Below are positions 5,236 to 13,342 of a stretch of DNA of 19,147 bases, one piece after another (the stretch's first letter is position 1; each line of letters begins with the position of its first letter). The notes below the pieces were generated by a model. That model saw only the letters and a list, made by a program, of their open reading frames with translations, did not search any database and had not been told where the DNA came from. The position numbers and the translations under genes are program-made. This DNA is from Bacteroidales bacterium. GTDB lineage: Bacteria > Bacteroidota > Bacteroidia > Bacteroidales > UBA932. The DNA is taken from the NCBI GenBank assembly GCA_004554455.1, contig SFMG01000029.1, positions 1-19,147 of the forward strand, in the 5' to 3' direction.

Positions 5236-6401
5236 CTGCCTTTTCTTTTTTCGATTAATGCGGACGCATATTCCTTCGCGGCTTCATTGGTCGCGAATAT
5301 GTCGTCGAGGCTCGGCGATGCTACAAATTCCACACCATCCATCGTTTCCGCAACAATGTCGCTTATGCCGTAGAAGGATATTTCTTCGCGGAGATATGCG
5401 GCGACTGCGATTTCGTTTGCGGCGTTCATGGTGCAGGCGAGGTTGCCTCCGCGGCGCAGGGCTTCGTAGGCCAGGCCGAGGGCCGGGAAGCGTTCCGTGT
5501 CGGGTGCTGAGAAACTGAGGCTGCCCAGGGCGGCGAAGTCCAGCTTGCGGTTGTCCAGGTTCAGACGCTGGGGATAGGCGAGGGCATATTGTATGGGCTC
5601 CCGCATATCCGGGTGGCCCAGCTGGGCGATGACGGCTCCGTCGGCAAACTCCACCATCGAGTGTATGATGGATTCCGGATGCACGACTACGCGTATGTCT
5701 TCCGGCTCCACGTCAAAGAGCCACTTGGCCTCGATGACCTCCAGACCCTTGTTCATCATAGTGGCGGAGTCTATGGTTATCTTGCTGCCCATCTGCCAGT
5801 TAGGATGCCTGAGTGCTTCGCGCGGACCGGCGGCGGCTATCTTTTCGCGGCTCCATTCGCGGAACGGGCCGCCCGAGGCGGTGAGGTGTATGCGGCTTAT
5901 ACGATTGTTTCCGCAACCCTGCAGACACTGGAATATGGCCGAGTGTTCGGAGTCCACCGGCAGCAGCGGCACCCCGTGTTCCCGGGCCAGGGCGGTTACG
6001 AGCGAACCGGCGGCGACGAGTGTCTCCTTGTTTGCAAGGGCTATGGCCTTGCCGGCCTTTATTGCGGCTACCGTCGATGCCAGCCCGCTGAATCCGACCA
6101 TTGCGGTGAGGACTATGTCTATATTGCTGCCGCCGACGAGGCTGCATACCGAATCCATTCCGGCGAAGACCTTGATCCCGTCTTTCTGCAGGGCGGAGGC
6201 GACTTCGTCGTATTTCTCTTCATTGCATATCACCGCACTGTTGACGTCGAATTCGCGTGCCTGCGCGATGAGCAGTTCGCTGGAGTTGTTGGCGGTAAGG
6301 AGTTCCACTTCGAAGAGGTCCCTGTGCTGGCGTATCACGTCGAGGGCCTGCCTGCCTATTGAGCCTGTGGATCCTAGAATGGCTACTCTTCTCTTGTTCA
6401 T
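5229..6401 (-). CDS. dxr: 1-deoxy-D-xylulose 5-phosphate reductoisomerase
   Basis: 390 residues. DXR converts DXP to 2-C-methyl-D-erythritol 4-phosphate using NADPH and a divalent metal, the committed step of the MEP isoprenoid pathway. Visible motifs in order: the nucleotide-binding GSTGSIG at residues ~10-16, ANKETLVAAG, the metal-site SEHSAIFQ, TASGGPFR, and the substrate-binding HPNWQMGSKITIDSATMMNK with KGLE, then HPESIIHSMVEF and GHPDMREPIQYAL. All are intact. The gene sits between an M23-type peptidase (1-nt overlap of stop and start) and rseP (7-nt overlap), a tight minus-strand operon and the usual dxr-rseP pairing in Bacteroidota. Confidence 0.97.
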   Translation of the reverse strand: MNKRRVAILGSTGSIGRQALDVIRQHRDLFEVELLTANNSSELLIAQAREFDVNSAVICNEEKYDEVASALQKDGIKVFAGMDSVCSLVGGSNIDIVLTAMVGFSGLASTVAAIKAGKAIALANKETLVAAGSLVTALAREHGVPLLPVDSEHSAIFQCLQGCGNNRISRIHLTASGGPFREWSREKIAAAGPREALRHPNWQMGSKITIDSATMMNKGLEVIEAKWLFDVEPEDIRVVVHPESIIHSMVEFADGAVIAQLGHPDMREPIQYALAYPQRLNLDNRKLDFAALGSLSFSAPDTERFPALGLAYEALRRGGNLACTMNAANEIAVAAYLREEISFYGISDIVAETMDGVEFVASPSLDDIFATNEAAKEYASALIEKRKGRW

Positions 6402-7225
6402 CAGAGCTTTATGTATCTGGCCGGATTGACGGCTTCACCCTTGTACCATATCTCCAGGTGGAGATGGTCGCCCATCAGGGCTACGGGGGATCCGGCGCTG
6501 ACTTTGTCTCCCGCTTTCCTGAGGTTCTGCCGGTTGTTCTTGTAAATGCTGATTATATTGTTGTCGTGCTGTATGACGGTCACATATCCGGATTCGTCGC
6601 TCCAGTAGCTGTCGATCACGCTTCCGGAGAGAACTGCCATCACCACCGAGCCCTCCGGTGCGGTCAGGTCCAGGTAAGGATGCATGATCCTGTCGTAAGG
6701 TCTGGAAACCACGCCCTTGAGAGGTGTGAAGAACTGCATTCCCTCAATGGTGAGATTGCGTCCCTCGCCGCCCACAGCGAACTGTTCTTCGGCATTGACC
6801 TTGGCCCGGAGCAGGGAGTCGCTTTCCTTCATCCTGTCGAGTTCGGCCCGGCCGATGGAATCGGTCGAGACTATTCTCGCAAGACTGTCCGTACTGATGG
6901 CATCCCGGCCCTCGACCACGCGTACGAGGTTCTCCGCATAGAGGTCCCATCTGGCTACCGCCCTCTCGAGAGAGTCGATGAGGATGGCCCTGTTCAGGGC
7001 TTCGCGGCGCGTGCTGGCATCCGGATAACCGGGAACGAAGTTCCTGATGGGAGTAAAGGCGATGAGGCAGAAGAATGCGGTTACGACAAGTATGATGAGG
7101 GTTGTCAAGACCAGGGCGAGGCGGCCTCTGCTGAGACTGCGTATCCACAATTGCTTGTGGCTTTCATCGTCAGAGATGACGAAACGGAAACGTCTTGTCC
7201 GGGTATCTTTATTTTGTCGTGACAT
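6401..7225 (-). CDS. Membrane-anchored M23 family metallopeptidase
   Basis: 274 residues. A basic cytoplasmic N-terminus (to ~36) is followed by one membrane helix (~37-57), a charged, probably coiled-coil stretch (~70-145) and a C-terminal LytM/M23 domain. The zinc ligands appear intact: H182 and D186 in HPYLDL (a variant of the usual HxGxD, with Tyr for Gly) and H254/H256 in GDHLHLEIW. By family it cuts peptide cross-links of peptidoglycan or activates amidases at the cell envelope. It is the first gene of the operon, sharing one base with dxr, and is divergent from ruvX with only 31 nt between the start codons, so the two promoters must overlap. Confidence 0.9.
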   Translation of the reverse strand: MSRQNKDTRTRRFRFVISDDESHKQLWIRSLSRGRLALVLTTLIILVVTAFFCLIAFTPIRNFVPGYPDASTRREALNRAILIDSLERAVARWDLYAENLVRVVEGRDAISTDSLARIVSTDSIGRAELDRMKESDSLLRAKVNAEEQFAVGGEGRNLTIEGMQFFTPLKGVVSRPYDRIMHPYLDLTAPEGSVVMAVLSGSVIDSYWSDESGYVTVIQHDNNIISIYKNNRQNLRKAGDKVSAGSPVALMGDHLHLEIWYKGEAVNPARYIKL

Positions 7226-7243
7226 TCAAAAATCTTAACTTTG
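7213..7243 (+). promoter_or_regulatory. Promoter of ruvX
   Basis: TTTG (7213-7216) and TAACTTTG (7236-7243) are 19 nt apart, a full match to the Bacteroidota promoter pattern. The expected transcription start (~7 nt downstream) is only a few bases before the ATG at 7257. The region also overlaps the start of the divergent M23 gene. Confidence 0.7.
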
Positions 7244-7256
7244 CGTCTTGAGGATA

Positions 7257-7700
7257 ATGATTGTGGACAGAATCGTAGGCATAGACTATGGCAGGAAACG
7301 CGTCGGAGTTGCGGTGAGCGACCCCCTCGGAATCTTTGCATCGGCCCTTGATACCGTCCATTCCGCAAAGATAATAGAATATCTTGAAAATTATGCCCGC
7401 AAGGAGAGGGTAGTCCGCTTTGTGGTGGGCTGGCCGGTCAATATGGACGGACGCCCATCGGAGTCCCAGAAGGATGTGGAAATCTTCCTGAAACAGCTCG
7501 CAAAAGCCTTTCCGGACATCCCGGTGAGCCTTGAGGACGAACGCTTCACTTCGGTGCTTGCGCACAGGGCGATGATAGATGGCGGGATGAAGTACAGCGA
7601 CAGACGGGACAAGGCCTCGGTTGACCGCATCAGTGCCGCAATCATACTCCAGTCCTTCCTGGACCGCAGCGCGAATATGCCTGGCGGCCCGCAAATTTGA
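7257..7700 (+). CDS. ruvX: Holliday junction resolvase-like YqgF/RuvX nuclease
   Basis: 147 residues from ATG 7257 (MIVDRIVGIDYGRKRVGVAVSD). The RNase H-like fold is recognisable: GIDYG with the first catalytic Asp, KRVGVAVSDPLG, VVGWPVNMDG, SLEDERFTS with the acidic pair and the C-terminal DKASVDRISAAIILQ with the last Asp. By family it acts on branched DNA and/or in 16S rRNA 5'-end processing. An upstream in-frame TTG (7248) is possible, but ATG fits the promoter and family length. It is the first gene of a plus-strand operon, 10 nt before def. Confidence 0.93.
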   Translation: MIVDRIVGIDYGRKRVGVAVSDPLGIFASALDTVHSAKIIEYLENYARKERVVRFVVGWPVNMDGRPSESQKDVEIFLKQLAKAFPDIPVSLEDERFTSVLAHRAMIDGGMKYSDRRDKASVDRISAAIILQSFLDRSANMPGGPQI

Positions 7701-7710
7701 ATTTTTGAAT

Positions 7711-8259
7711 ATGATATTACCGATTTACCTTTACGGTCAGGCCGTGCTCAGGGAGAAGGCCGAACCGATTGACCTCTCTGAAAAAGAGGAAATCAAGACC
7801 CTGGTCGGCGACCTCTGGGACACCATCGCCAAGGCGGACGGCTGCGGCCTCGCGTCTCCGCAGGTGGGAATTTCGAAGCGCGTTGTCATAGTTGACGGGA
7901 CCGGTCTTGCCGATATGTACGATTATCTCAAGGACTTCAGGCGCACGCTCATAAACCCGGTGGTCCTGGAGGAGAGCGAGGAGACTTCCGTATATTCCGA
8001 AGGCTGCCTCAGCATTCCGGGCATATATGCCGACGTCCGCAGGCCGAAGAAGATAAAGGTCGAATATTACGACGAGAATCTGGAACGCAAGGTCGAGGAG
8101 TTCGACAATTTCGCCGCCCGTATGGTACAGCACGAGCTGGAGCATCTCGACGGAGGGCTTTTTACCGACGACGTGGCACCTATACGCAAGAAATTGATAG
8201 CCAAGAAGCTGCAGTCTATCCTCGCCAGGAAGGTGCAGACAAGATACAAATCCAAATAA
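7711..8259 (+). CDS. def: Peptide deformylase
   Basis: 182 residues, starting MILPIYLYGQAVLR. It removes the formyl group from N-terminal Met of nascent proteins. The three deformylase motifs are intact: GCGLASPQ (residues 44-51), EGCLS (97-101, metal-binding Cys99) and HELEH (141-145, two His ligands and catalytic Glu). ATG 7711 is used because upstream in-frame starts lie inside ruvX and add an unrelated segment. It follows ruvX by 10 nt and precedes the phosphohexomutase by 7 nt. Confidence 0.97.
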   Translation: MILPIYLYGQAVLREKAEPIDLSEKEEIKTLVGDLWDTIAKADGCGLASPQVGISKRVVIVDGTGLADMYDYLKDFRRTLINPVVLEESEETSVYSEGCLSIPGIYADVRRPKKIKVEYYDENLERKVEEFDNFAARMVQHELEHLDGGLFTDDVAPIRKKLIAKKLQSILARKVQTRYKSK

Positions 8260-8266
8260 CAAAATT

Positions 8267-9622
8267 ATGGGAGCTTTTCACGCATACGACATAAGGGGAA
8301 TCTACAATGTGGATTTCGACAGGGAGACCGCCTACAAGGTGGCTTATTTCATACCGGAACTTCTGGGCACGGACAAGGTGGCCGTGGGCAGGGACTGCAG
8401 GGTTTCATCCGATGAGATTCACGATGCAGTGCTCAGGGGCATTACCGATGCCGGCGCCGACGTATATGATCTCGGACTGACCACCACACCGGCGGTTTAT
8501 TTCGCTACCGCTAACTGCGGTTTCAAGGCCTCGATACAGATTACGGCGTCGCACAACGGACCTCAGTACAACGGAATGAAGGTGTCCACCGAAAACGCCC
8601 GTGCCGTGGGCTATGATGCGGGACTCAAGACCATCAGGCAGTGGATAGACGAAGGCCGTCCTACCCCTGTCGCCGCCAAGAGGGGAAGCGTGCACCCGCT
8701 GGACGTGACCGAAGACTATCTCGCCTTCCTGCTCAGGTACAAGGGGGACTACAGCAATATACGCATCGCTATGGACCTGTCCAACGGAATGGCCAATCTC
8801 TACGCGAAGCGCATATTCGGAGACGCTCCGGACTATCTTTTCGACGAACTCGACGGCCGTTTCCCGAATCACGATCCAAACCCGCTCATCCCGAAGAACA
8901 TAGAGGCGCTTCAGGCGCTGGTGCGCAAGAGCGGCGCCGATGTGGGCGTGATATATGACGGGGATGCCGACAGGGTGATGTTCGTGGATGAGAATGCCCG
9001 TTTCATATCCCCGGACCTGATGATAGCCGTGCTTGGCCGCTACTTCCTTGTCGAGAGGGGTGAGAAGGGCCTTGTGCTTCAGGACATACGCAGCAGCAAG
9101 GCCGTGGGCGAGTATCTCGCTCCTATGGGCGGCGAAATGCGCACCTGGAAGGTCGGACGGGCCTTTGCCGCCGAGAAGCTTCGCGAAATCGACGGCGTGT
9201 ATGGCGGAGAGCTTGCCGGCCACTATTATTTCCGCGATTTCTTCTATTCGGACAGCGGCCTGCTGGCATCCATAATCATACTCAACGTGGTGAGCGCGCT
9301 CAAGAAGGAGGGACGCACTCTCAGTTCCCTCATAGCCGAAATAGAGAAATACGAGAACTCCGGCGAAATCAACTTCCGCCTCGAGGACAAGGCCGGAGCG
9401 ATGGAGGCCGTGCGCGAGATGTTCTGCGCTCAGGAGAAACCGACTGCCTTCATGGACTTCGACGGCTATCGCGTGGAGTTCCCGCAGTGGTGGTTCAATA
9501 TCCGTCCATCCAACACAGAGCCTTATCTGCGTTTCATCTGCGAGGCGTCCAGCCGCGAGCTCCTGGATGAGAAAGTTGCAGCGGTGAGGAAACTTCTCGA
9601 AAGCGAATTCGGAGCAAAATAG
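8267..9622 (+). CDS. Phosphomannomutase/phosphoglucomutase family enzyme
   Basis: 451 residues, typical of the alpha-D-phosphohexomutase superfamily. It opens FHAYDIRGIYN. The phospho-serine loop is ITASHNGPQYNG (catalytic Ser95), the metal loop DGDADR (231-236), the sugar-recognition loop GGELAGHYYFRD and the phosphate-binding loop RPSNTEPYLRF near the C-terminus. GE-x-AGH-x-YFRD and YDIRG-like openings are seen in ManB-type mutases that interconvert mannose- or glucose-6-P and 1-P for surface polysaccharide precursors; which sugar is preferred cannot be read from the sequence. It is 7 nt after def and 12 nt before the M23/LysM gene. Confidence 0.93.
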   Translation: MGAFHAYDIRGIYNVDFDRETAYKVAYFIPELLGTDKVAVGRDCRVSSDEIHDAVLRGITDAGADVYDLGLTTTPAVYFATANCGFKASIQITASHNGPQYNGMKVSTENARAVGYDAGLKTIRQWIDEGRPTPVAAKRGSVHPLDVTEDYLAFLLRYKGDYSNIRIAMDLSNGMANLYAKRIFGDAPDYLFDELDGRFPNHDPNPLIPKNIEALQALVRKSGADVGVIYDGDADRVMFVDENARFISPDLMIAVLGRYFLVERGEKGLVLQDIRSSKAVGEYLAPMGGEMRTWKVGRAFAAEKLREIDGVYGGELAGHYYFRDFFYSDSGLLASIIILNVVSALKKEGRTLSSLIAEIEKYENSGEINFRLEDKAGAMEAVREMFCAQEKPTAFMDFDGYRVEFPQWWFNIRPSNTEPYLRFICEASSRELLDEKVAAVRKLLESEFGAK

Positions 9623-9626
9623 GAGG
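9621..9626 (+). promoter_or_regulatory. Perfect Shine-Dalgarno (AGGAGG) before the M23/LysM gene
   Basis: AGGAGG overlaps the mutase stop codon (TAG, 9620-9622) and lies 8 nt before ATG 9635. Most starts here have only AT-rich leaders, so this is unusual and supports the start, whose signal peptide is short. Confidence 0.6.
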
Positions 9627-9634
9627 TCGAAGGG

Positions 9635-10606
9635 ATGGTTTCATTGTTGCTTGCGGCTGCAATTCTTATAGACAGTACTTCTGTATGCGATTCTGTTGAT
9701 CTTTTCGCCAAATCTCCGGTTGTCAGTATGCGTACTACCGAGGCCCCGGCCATAGATACGCTATCGACCGTGAACGATGACATCAAGGTCATACTTTACA
9801 GCGACAACACCTGGCAGTATCTCATCACCGAGGGCTTTGTCCGTGACAAGGACATATTTACCAGGGCCTGGAGCGACAGCTCGAGCGACCCGTACAAGAT
9901 TCCTTACGACAGTCTGGCCACCAGCTGGTCCATCTGGCTCGTGGACAGTCTGGGCCAGTACAGCTGTCCTTACATAGGTGCCGTCAATCCGCGCGGCAAG
10001 TTCGGCCCCCGTCGCGGCAGGCGCCATCAGGGTGTCGATCTGCCTTTGGCGACGGGCGCTCCCATCCACGCCACTTTCGATGGCAAGGTCCGCATAGCCA
10101 AGCCTTTGGGAGCCTACGGCAATCTCGTGGTCATACGTCACGTGAACGGAATAGAGACCTTTTACGGTCACCTGTCCCGCATCGACGTCAAGTCCGGAGA
10201 CTGGGTGGCTGCCGGTCAGGTGATAGGCCTCGGCGGCTCTACCGGCCGCAGTACAGGCCCCCATCTGCACTTCGAGACCCGCTACAATGGATATGCCTTC
10301 GACCCCCAGTGGCTCATAGACTTCAAGACGGGAGTGCTGAGACAGCGTCTGTTCGTGCTCAAACGTCGTTATTTCAGCCCGTACAGCAACTACGAGCAGA
10401 ACTTTGACGACGAGGCCAAGAACGAAGAGGAGGACAAGAAGGCCGATGCGGAAGCCGCCGCCCTTACCTACTACCGCGTCAAGTCCGGGGATACGCTGAG
10501 CCGCATCGCGGTCAAATATCACACTACGGTCAATACGCTCTGCCGCCTCAACGGCATCAAATCGACCTCCATACTCCAGATAGGTCAGCGCCTCAGAGTC
10601 AGATAG
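9635..10606 (+). CDS. Secreted M23 peptidase with C-terminal LysM domain
   Basis: 323 residues. A short hydrophobic N-terminus (~2-13) with no Lys/Arg is a weak signal peptide or anchor. The M23 domain (~115-235) has H131 and D135 in RHQGVDL and the pair H210/H212 in TGPHLHFE, so the zinc site is complete; GIETFYGHLS and GSTGRSTGPH are typical. A Lys/Glu-rich linker (~255-275) leads to one LysM domain (~277-323: YYRVKSGDTLSRIA ... LCRLNGI ... QIGQRLRVR), which binds peptidoglycan glycan chains. Its probable role is a periplasmic endopeptidase for cell-wall remodelling. It is the fourth gene of the ruvX-def-mutase unit. Confidence 0.93.
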   Translation: MVSLLLAAAILIDSTSVCDSVDLFAKSPVVSMRTTEAPAIDTLSTVNDDIKVILYSDNTWQYLITEGFVRDKDIFTRAWSDSSSDPYKIPYDSLATSWSIWLVDSLGQYSCPYIGAVNPRGKFGPRRGRRHQGVDLPLATGAPIHATFDGKVRIAKPLGAYGNLVVIRHVNGIETFYGHLSRIDVKSGDWVAAGQVIGLGGSTGRSTGPHLHFETRYNGYAFDPQWLIDFKTGVLRQRLFVLKRRYFSPYSNYEQNFDDEAKNEEEDKKADAEAAALTYYRVKSGDTLSRIAVKYHTTVNTLCRLNGIKSTSILQIGQRLRVR

Positions 10607-10624
10607 AAATATATATATATAATA

Positions 10625-11998
10625 ATGAAGAAGTTCAGAATCCTGCTTGCGGCAGCAGTGTTCGCCGCAGTGTGCGCCTGCACGGAGAAGGCGACGGAGA
10701 CGGAGGAGAGATTTTCCTTTTCCGGCCCAGGTGAGATAAACGCACCCTTTAAGGAATATACCGCTACTGTGAGTTTCCGCACCAACTGTGCCTGGAAGCT
10801 GGAGGTGCCGGCTGAAGCTTCGGACTGGATTTCCGTCAATCCTGCAAGTGGCGATGCTGCAAGCCAGATCAGCATGAAAAGGGTTGCAGTCAGGATACTG
10901 GCCAACGACGGGGACGGGAGGCGTTCCGCCGAGCTGGTGCTGACAGCGGGCAGCAAGCACAGGCGTACCATCACTGTGAATCAGTCCTCAAAATCCGATC
11001 TGAAGTCCGTGTCGGAGACTTCCATCAGCGACGATATGTTCTTCAGTTCCGTGCCTGCGGGGACTTCGACCGCCGTACAGCAGGGCTTTGAGTTCACTTC
11101 CGATATGTCCACGATGTACTTCAGCCAGCTGAACAGCAGTTATAAGAACCGTCTGAGCCGCACGCCGAGGGTGGCAATCACGACGAGCACGACGCTTGCC
11201 GCCGAGAAGATGGACCTCTACTACTTCTCGCACGGCAACAACATACACCTCGAAGAGGCGTCTGACGGCAACGCGTATATATGGCTGGCCAACTACGGTA
11301 CACGCGACAGTGAAAACAAATACGGCAGTCCGCAGATTCTTTCGCGTGTGAAATTCGTTCCCGGCACCGTGCTGAGGAACACCGAGACCACGGACAACTA
11401 CTGGTTCAACACCAAGACTCTCCACGCCAGCTTCGATGTGGATAATGACAGACTGGCCATTCTGGGAGATAGCTATACAATGAAAATTTACCGTCTCAGC
11501 GAGGTGCTCGCGGCTCCGGTCAGGACCATAACCCTCCCGTACTCAATTACTTGCGGCGGCGCCAATTCTCCCGACCCGGAATATGTCGGCCAGCCGGAAG
11601 TCGTCGTTCACGACTGCAGCGGCCTGACTCCCGTAAGCACTTTCAGCTATAACTACAAGTCCAACGGTCGCGGGTGGCAGACCTTCTGCATACACGACGG
11701 CAAGGTCTATTTCTTCCTGTTCTACTCGAACAAGACCAACGATATGTACTATCAGAGCGTCATAGACATCTTCGATTTCAAGGGCCAGCCGGTCAAGACC
11801 GACATCAAACAGCCTTTCGCGGACAATCTCAACGACCTGATACGCTACGGACTCACGGATGCCGATACGAAATATATGGAGAACGAGGGCATACTCATAC
11901 GCGGAGGCGTGCTCTACCTGCTCTATACGGCAAAAAACAAGGACGGCTTCCGCCGTCCCGTCATATTCCAGTTGAATCCGGACAGTCTCCTGTACTGA
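10625..11998 (+). CDS. BACON-domain lipoprotein with C-terminal beta-propeller-like region
   Basis: 457 residues. The signal peptide ends in a lipobox (V-C-A-C, Cys19). Residues ~30-122 look like one BACON domain: NAPFKEYTATVSFRTNCAW, DWISVNP-x-SG and R-x-A-x-LVLTAGSKHRRTITVNQ. The rest (~130-457) is rich in short beta motifs (QGFEFTSDMSTMYFSQLN, GNAYIWLANYG, LHASFDVDNDRLAIL, QTFCIHDGKVYFFLFYS, NEGILIRGGVLYLLYT) spaced like propeller blades. It faintly recalls helveticin-J-like proteins, a guess from pattern only. It is probably surface-exposed; BACON domains are linked to carbohydrate or mucin binding. It is 18 nt after the M23/LysM gene behind a (TA)n run and ends flush against the convergent dehydrogenase gene. 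Confidence 0.8.
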   Translation: MKKFRILLAAAVFAAVCACTEKATETEERFSFSGPGEINAPFKEYTATVSFRTNCAWKLEVPAEASDWISVNPASGDAASQISMKRVAVRILANDGDGRRSAELVLTAGSKHRRTITVNQSSKSDLKSVSETSISDDMFFSSVPAGTSTAVQQGFEFTSDMSTMYFSQLNSSYKNRLSRTPRVAITTSTTLAAEKMDLYYFSHGNNIHLEEASDGNAYIWLANYGTRDSENKYGSPQILSRVKFVPGTVLRNTETTDNYWFNTKTLHASFDVDNDRLAILGDSYTMKIYRLSEVLAAPVRTITLPYSITCGGANSPDPEYVGQPEVVVHDCSGLTPVSTFSYNYKSNGRGWQTFCIHDGKVYFFLFYSNKTNDMYYQSVIDIFDFKGQPVKTDIKQPFADNLNDLIRYGLTDADTKYMENEGILIRGGVLYLLYTAKNKDGFRRPVIFQLNPDSLLY

Positions 11999-13342
11999 TT
12001 ATTCTGCGATTTCCCAGACTCCTCCCTTGCCGAAGAGCCTTTCGAGAAGCTCCGGCATAAGGCCGAGGCGGTAAACCACGTCAATGTTGGTGAAACGGCT
12101 CCTCATATAAGGAATGTATGAGAAGGTCTTGCGGAAGCGCTTGCGGTCCACGCCTATCATTTCCGGCTCGTAAGGTGCGCCCACGAGTTCGAGGTTCCTG
12201 CGCACTTCGGAGAAAGGAATGATCTGCTCGCGTATCTTTCCGCGCAGTTCAGGCCATGCTGCCTTGAGGGCCTCCAGCTGTGCCCTGAGACCGTCTTTGT
12301 CCACATATTTTCCCTTGGTCTCCTTGAGCCCGCGGGCGAGGTGTCCGGGCTTGCCGGCAAATACTTCGCGTATTTCCTTTTCCTGCTCCTCCCAGGACTT
12401 CCAGGCCTCTACGCAGGCCTCCACGTCGAGATTTTCTATGTCTTTCTCCAGAAGGAACTCCAGGGATGCGGTTGAGGCGAGAGTGCCTATGCCCACCTTG
12501 AAGCCGTGAGACACGTGCTTTCCCTCGAAGCATAGGTTCTCCATATCCCAGCAGTGTGAGAACTGGTGTTCGGTGCCGGAGGCAGGACGGCTGCTCAGGA
12601 GAGCCTGCATCGCGAATCCGCTCATAAGCAGGCCTTCGCCGAGCTTCTCCGTGTAGGCAATGTCGCCGGCGTGCACCTCTGCCGGGGCGGAGAGGGCTTC
12701 CTTCAGCCCGTCCTGGACGAGATGCCAGGAGAAGTCGTCGATCTTCTCATTGCCGGTAACGTCGGCCAACATCCAGTCGGCGGCGGCAGGAATCTTGGCT
12801 ATGAGGTCTGCATAGCCGGAAGCGGCGAGCTCCTTCGGGGCCTCTGCCGCAATCTCCGGGTCCATCACGAAGCCGTAAGGGGCAGGGCAGTCGTAGGTCT
12901 CCTTGTTGCCGTCCTTTGTGATGGAGGCGCCGTAGGCAGTGTATCCGTCCATGGAAACGGCGGTTCCCACGCACATATACTTGCGTCCAAGCCTGCCGGA
13001 AACCAGTTTGGTGAGGTCATTTATGACGCCTGAACCAACAGCGATGGCAATCACATCCCTGTCCTTGAGGAAATCCTCTATCATTTCAATGAAACGCCAT
13101 TCGGCATAGAGCTCCGGATCGTCAATGACGAGTTTTTCCGCCATAGGGACTCCGGCTTCCTGCAGCGAGGCCTCCACGGCCTTTCCGGCTACCTCCCAGG
13201 TGTTGGTGTCCGCGATGATTACCGCGGTCTTTCCCGGGAAGAGTTTGTTGAACATTTCCGCTGTGCGGGCTACCACTCCCTTTCCTATGAAAAGGGCCTT
13301 TGTGTCTCTGGTGCGCTGGAGAGCGCTTTCAATCTTGTTCAT
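11999..13342 (-). CDS. sn-Glycerol-1-phosphate dehydrogenase family protein (AraM/EgsA-like)
   Basis: 447 residues from MNKIESALQ (13342); an in-frame ATG at 13354 would add four residues. By family it reduces dihydroxyacetone phosphate to sn-glycerol 1-phosphate with NAD(P)H and a metal. Visible: dinucleotide-binding GSGVINDLTK, GTAVSMDGYTA, metal-site Asp in SGYADLIAKIPA, a His in SGTEHQFSH and a His in HVSHGFKVGIGT. The B. subtilis member AraM is encoded in the arabinose operon, and here too the gene lies beside araD and a sugar regulator. Its start overlaps the deoR 3' end by 14 nt, so the two are co-transcribed. Annotation as a generic iron-containing alcohol dehydrogenase is the main alternative. 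Confidence 0.85.
   Translation of the reverse strand: MNKIESALQRTRDTKALFIGKGVVARTAEMFNKLFPGKTAVIIADTNTWEVAGKAVEASLQEAGVPMAEKLVIDDPELYAEWRFIEMIEDFLKDRDVIAIAVGSGVINDLTKLVSGRLGRKYMCVGTAVSMDGYTAYGASITKDGNKETYDCPAPYGFVMDPEIAAEAPKELAASGYADLIAKIPAAADWMLADVTGNEKIDDFSWHLVQDGLKEALSAPAEVHAGDIAYTEKLGEGLLMSGFAMQALLSSRPASGTEHQFSHCWDMENLCFEGKHVSHGFKVGIGTLASTASLEFLLEKDIENLDVEACVEAWKSWEEQEKEIREVFAGKPGHLARGLKETKGKYVDKDGLRAQLEALKAAWPELRGKIREQIIPFSEVRRNLELVGAPYEPEMIGVDRKRFRKTFSYIPYMRSRFTNIDVVYRLGLMPELLERLFGKGGVWEIAE

Noticed and set aside
3838..5373. 511-codon plus-strand open frame
   Set aside because: Antisense shadow of rseP, which has intact HEFGH and LDGGH motifs on the minus strand.
7621..7710. Upstream start giving peptide deformylase a 30-residue extension
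   Set aside because: The extension lies in the ruvX coding region in another frame; deformylase normally begins with the I-x-P-I-x-x-YG segment at 7711.
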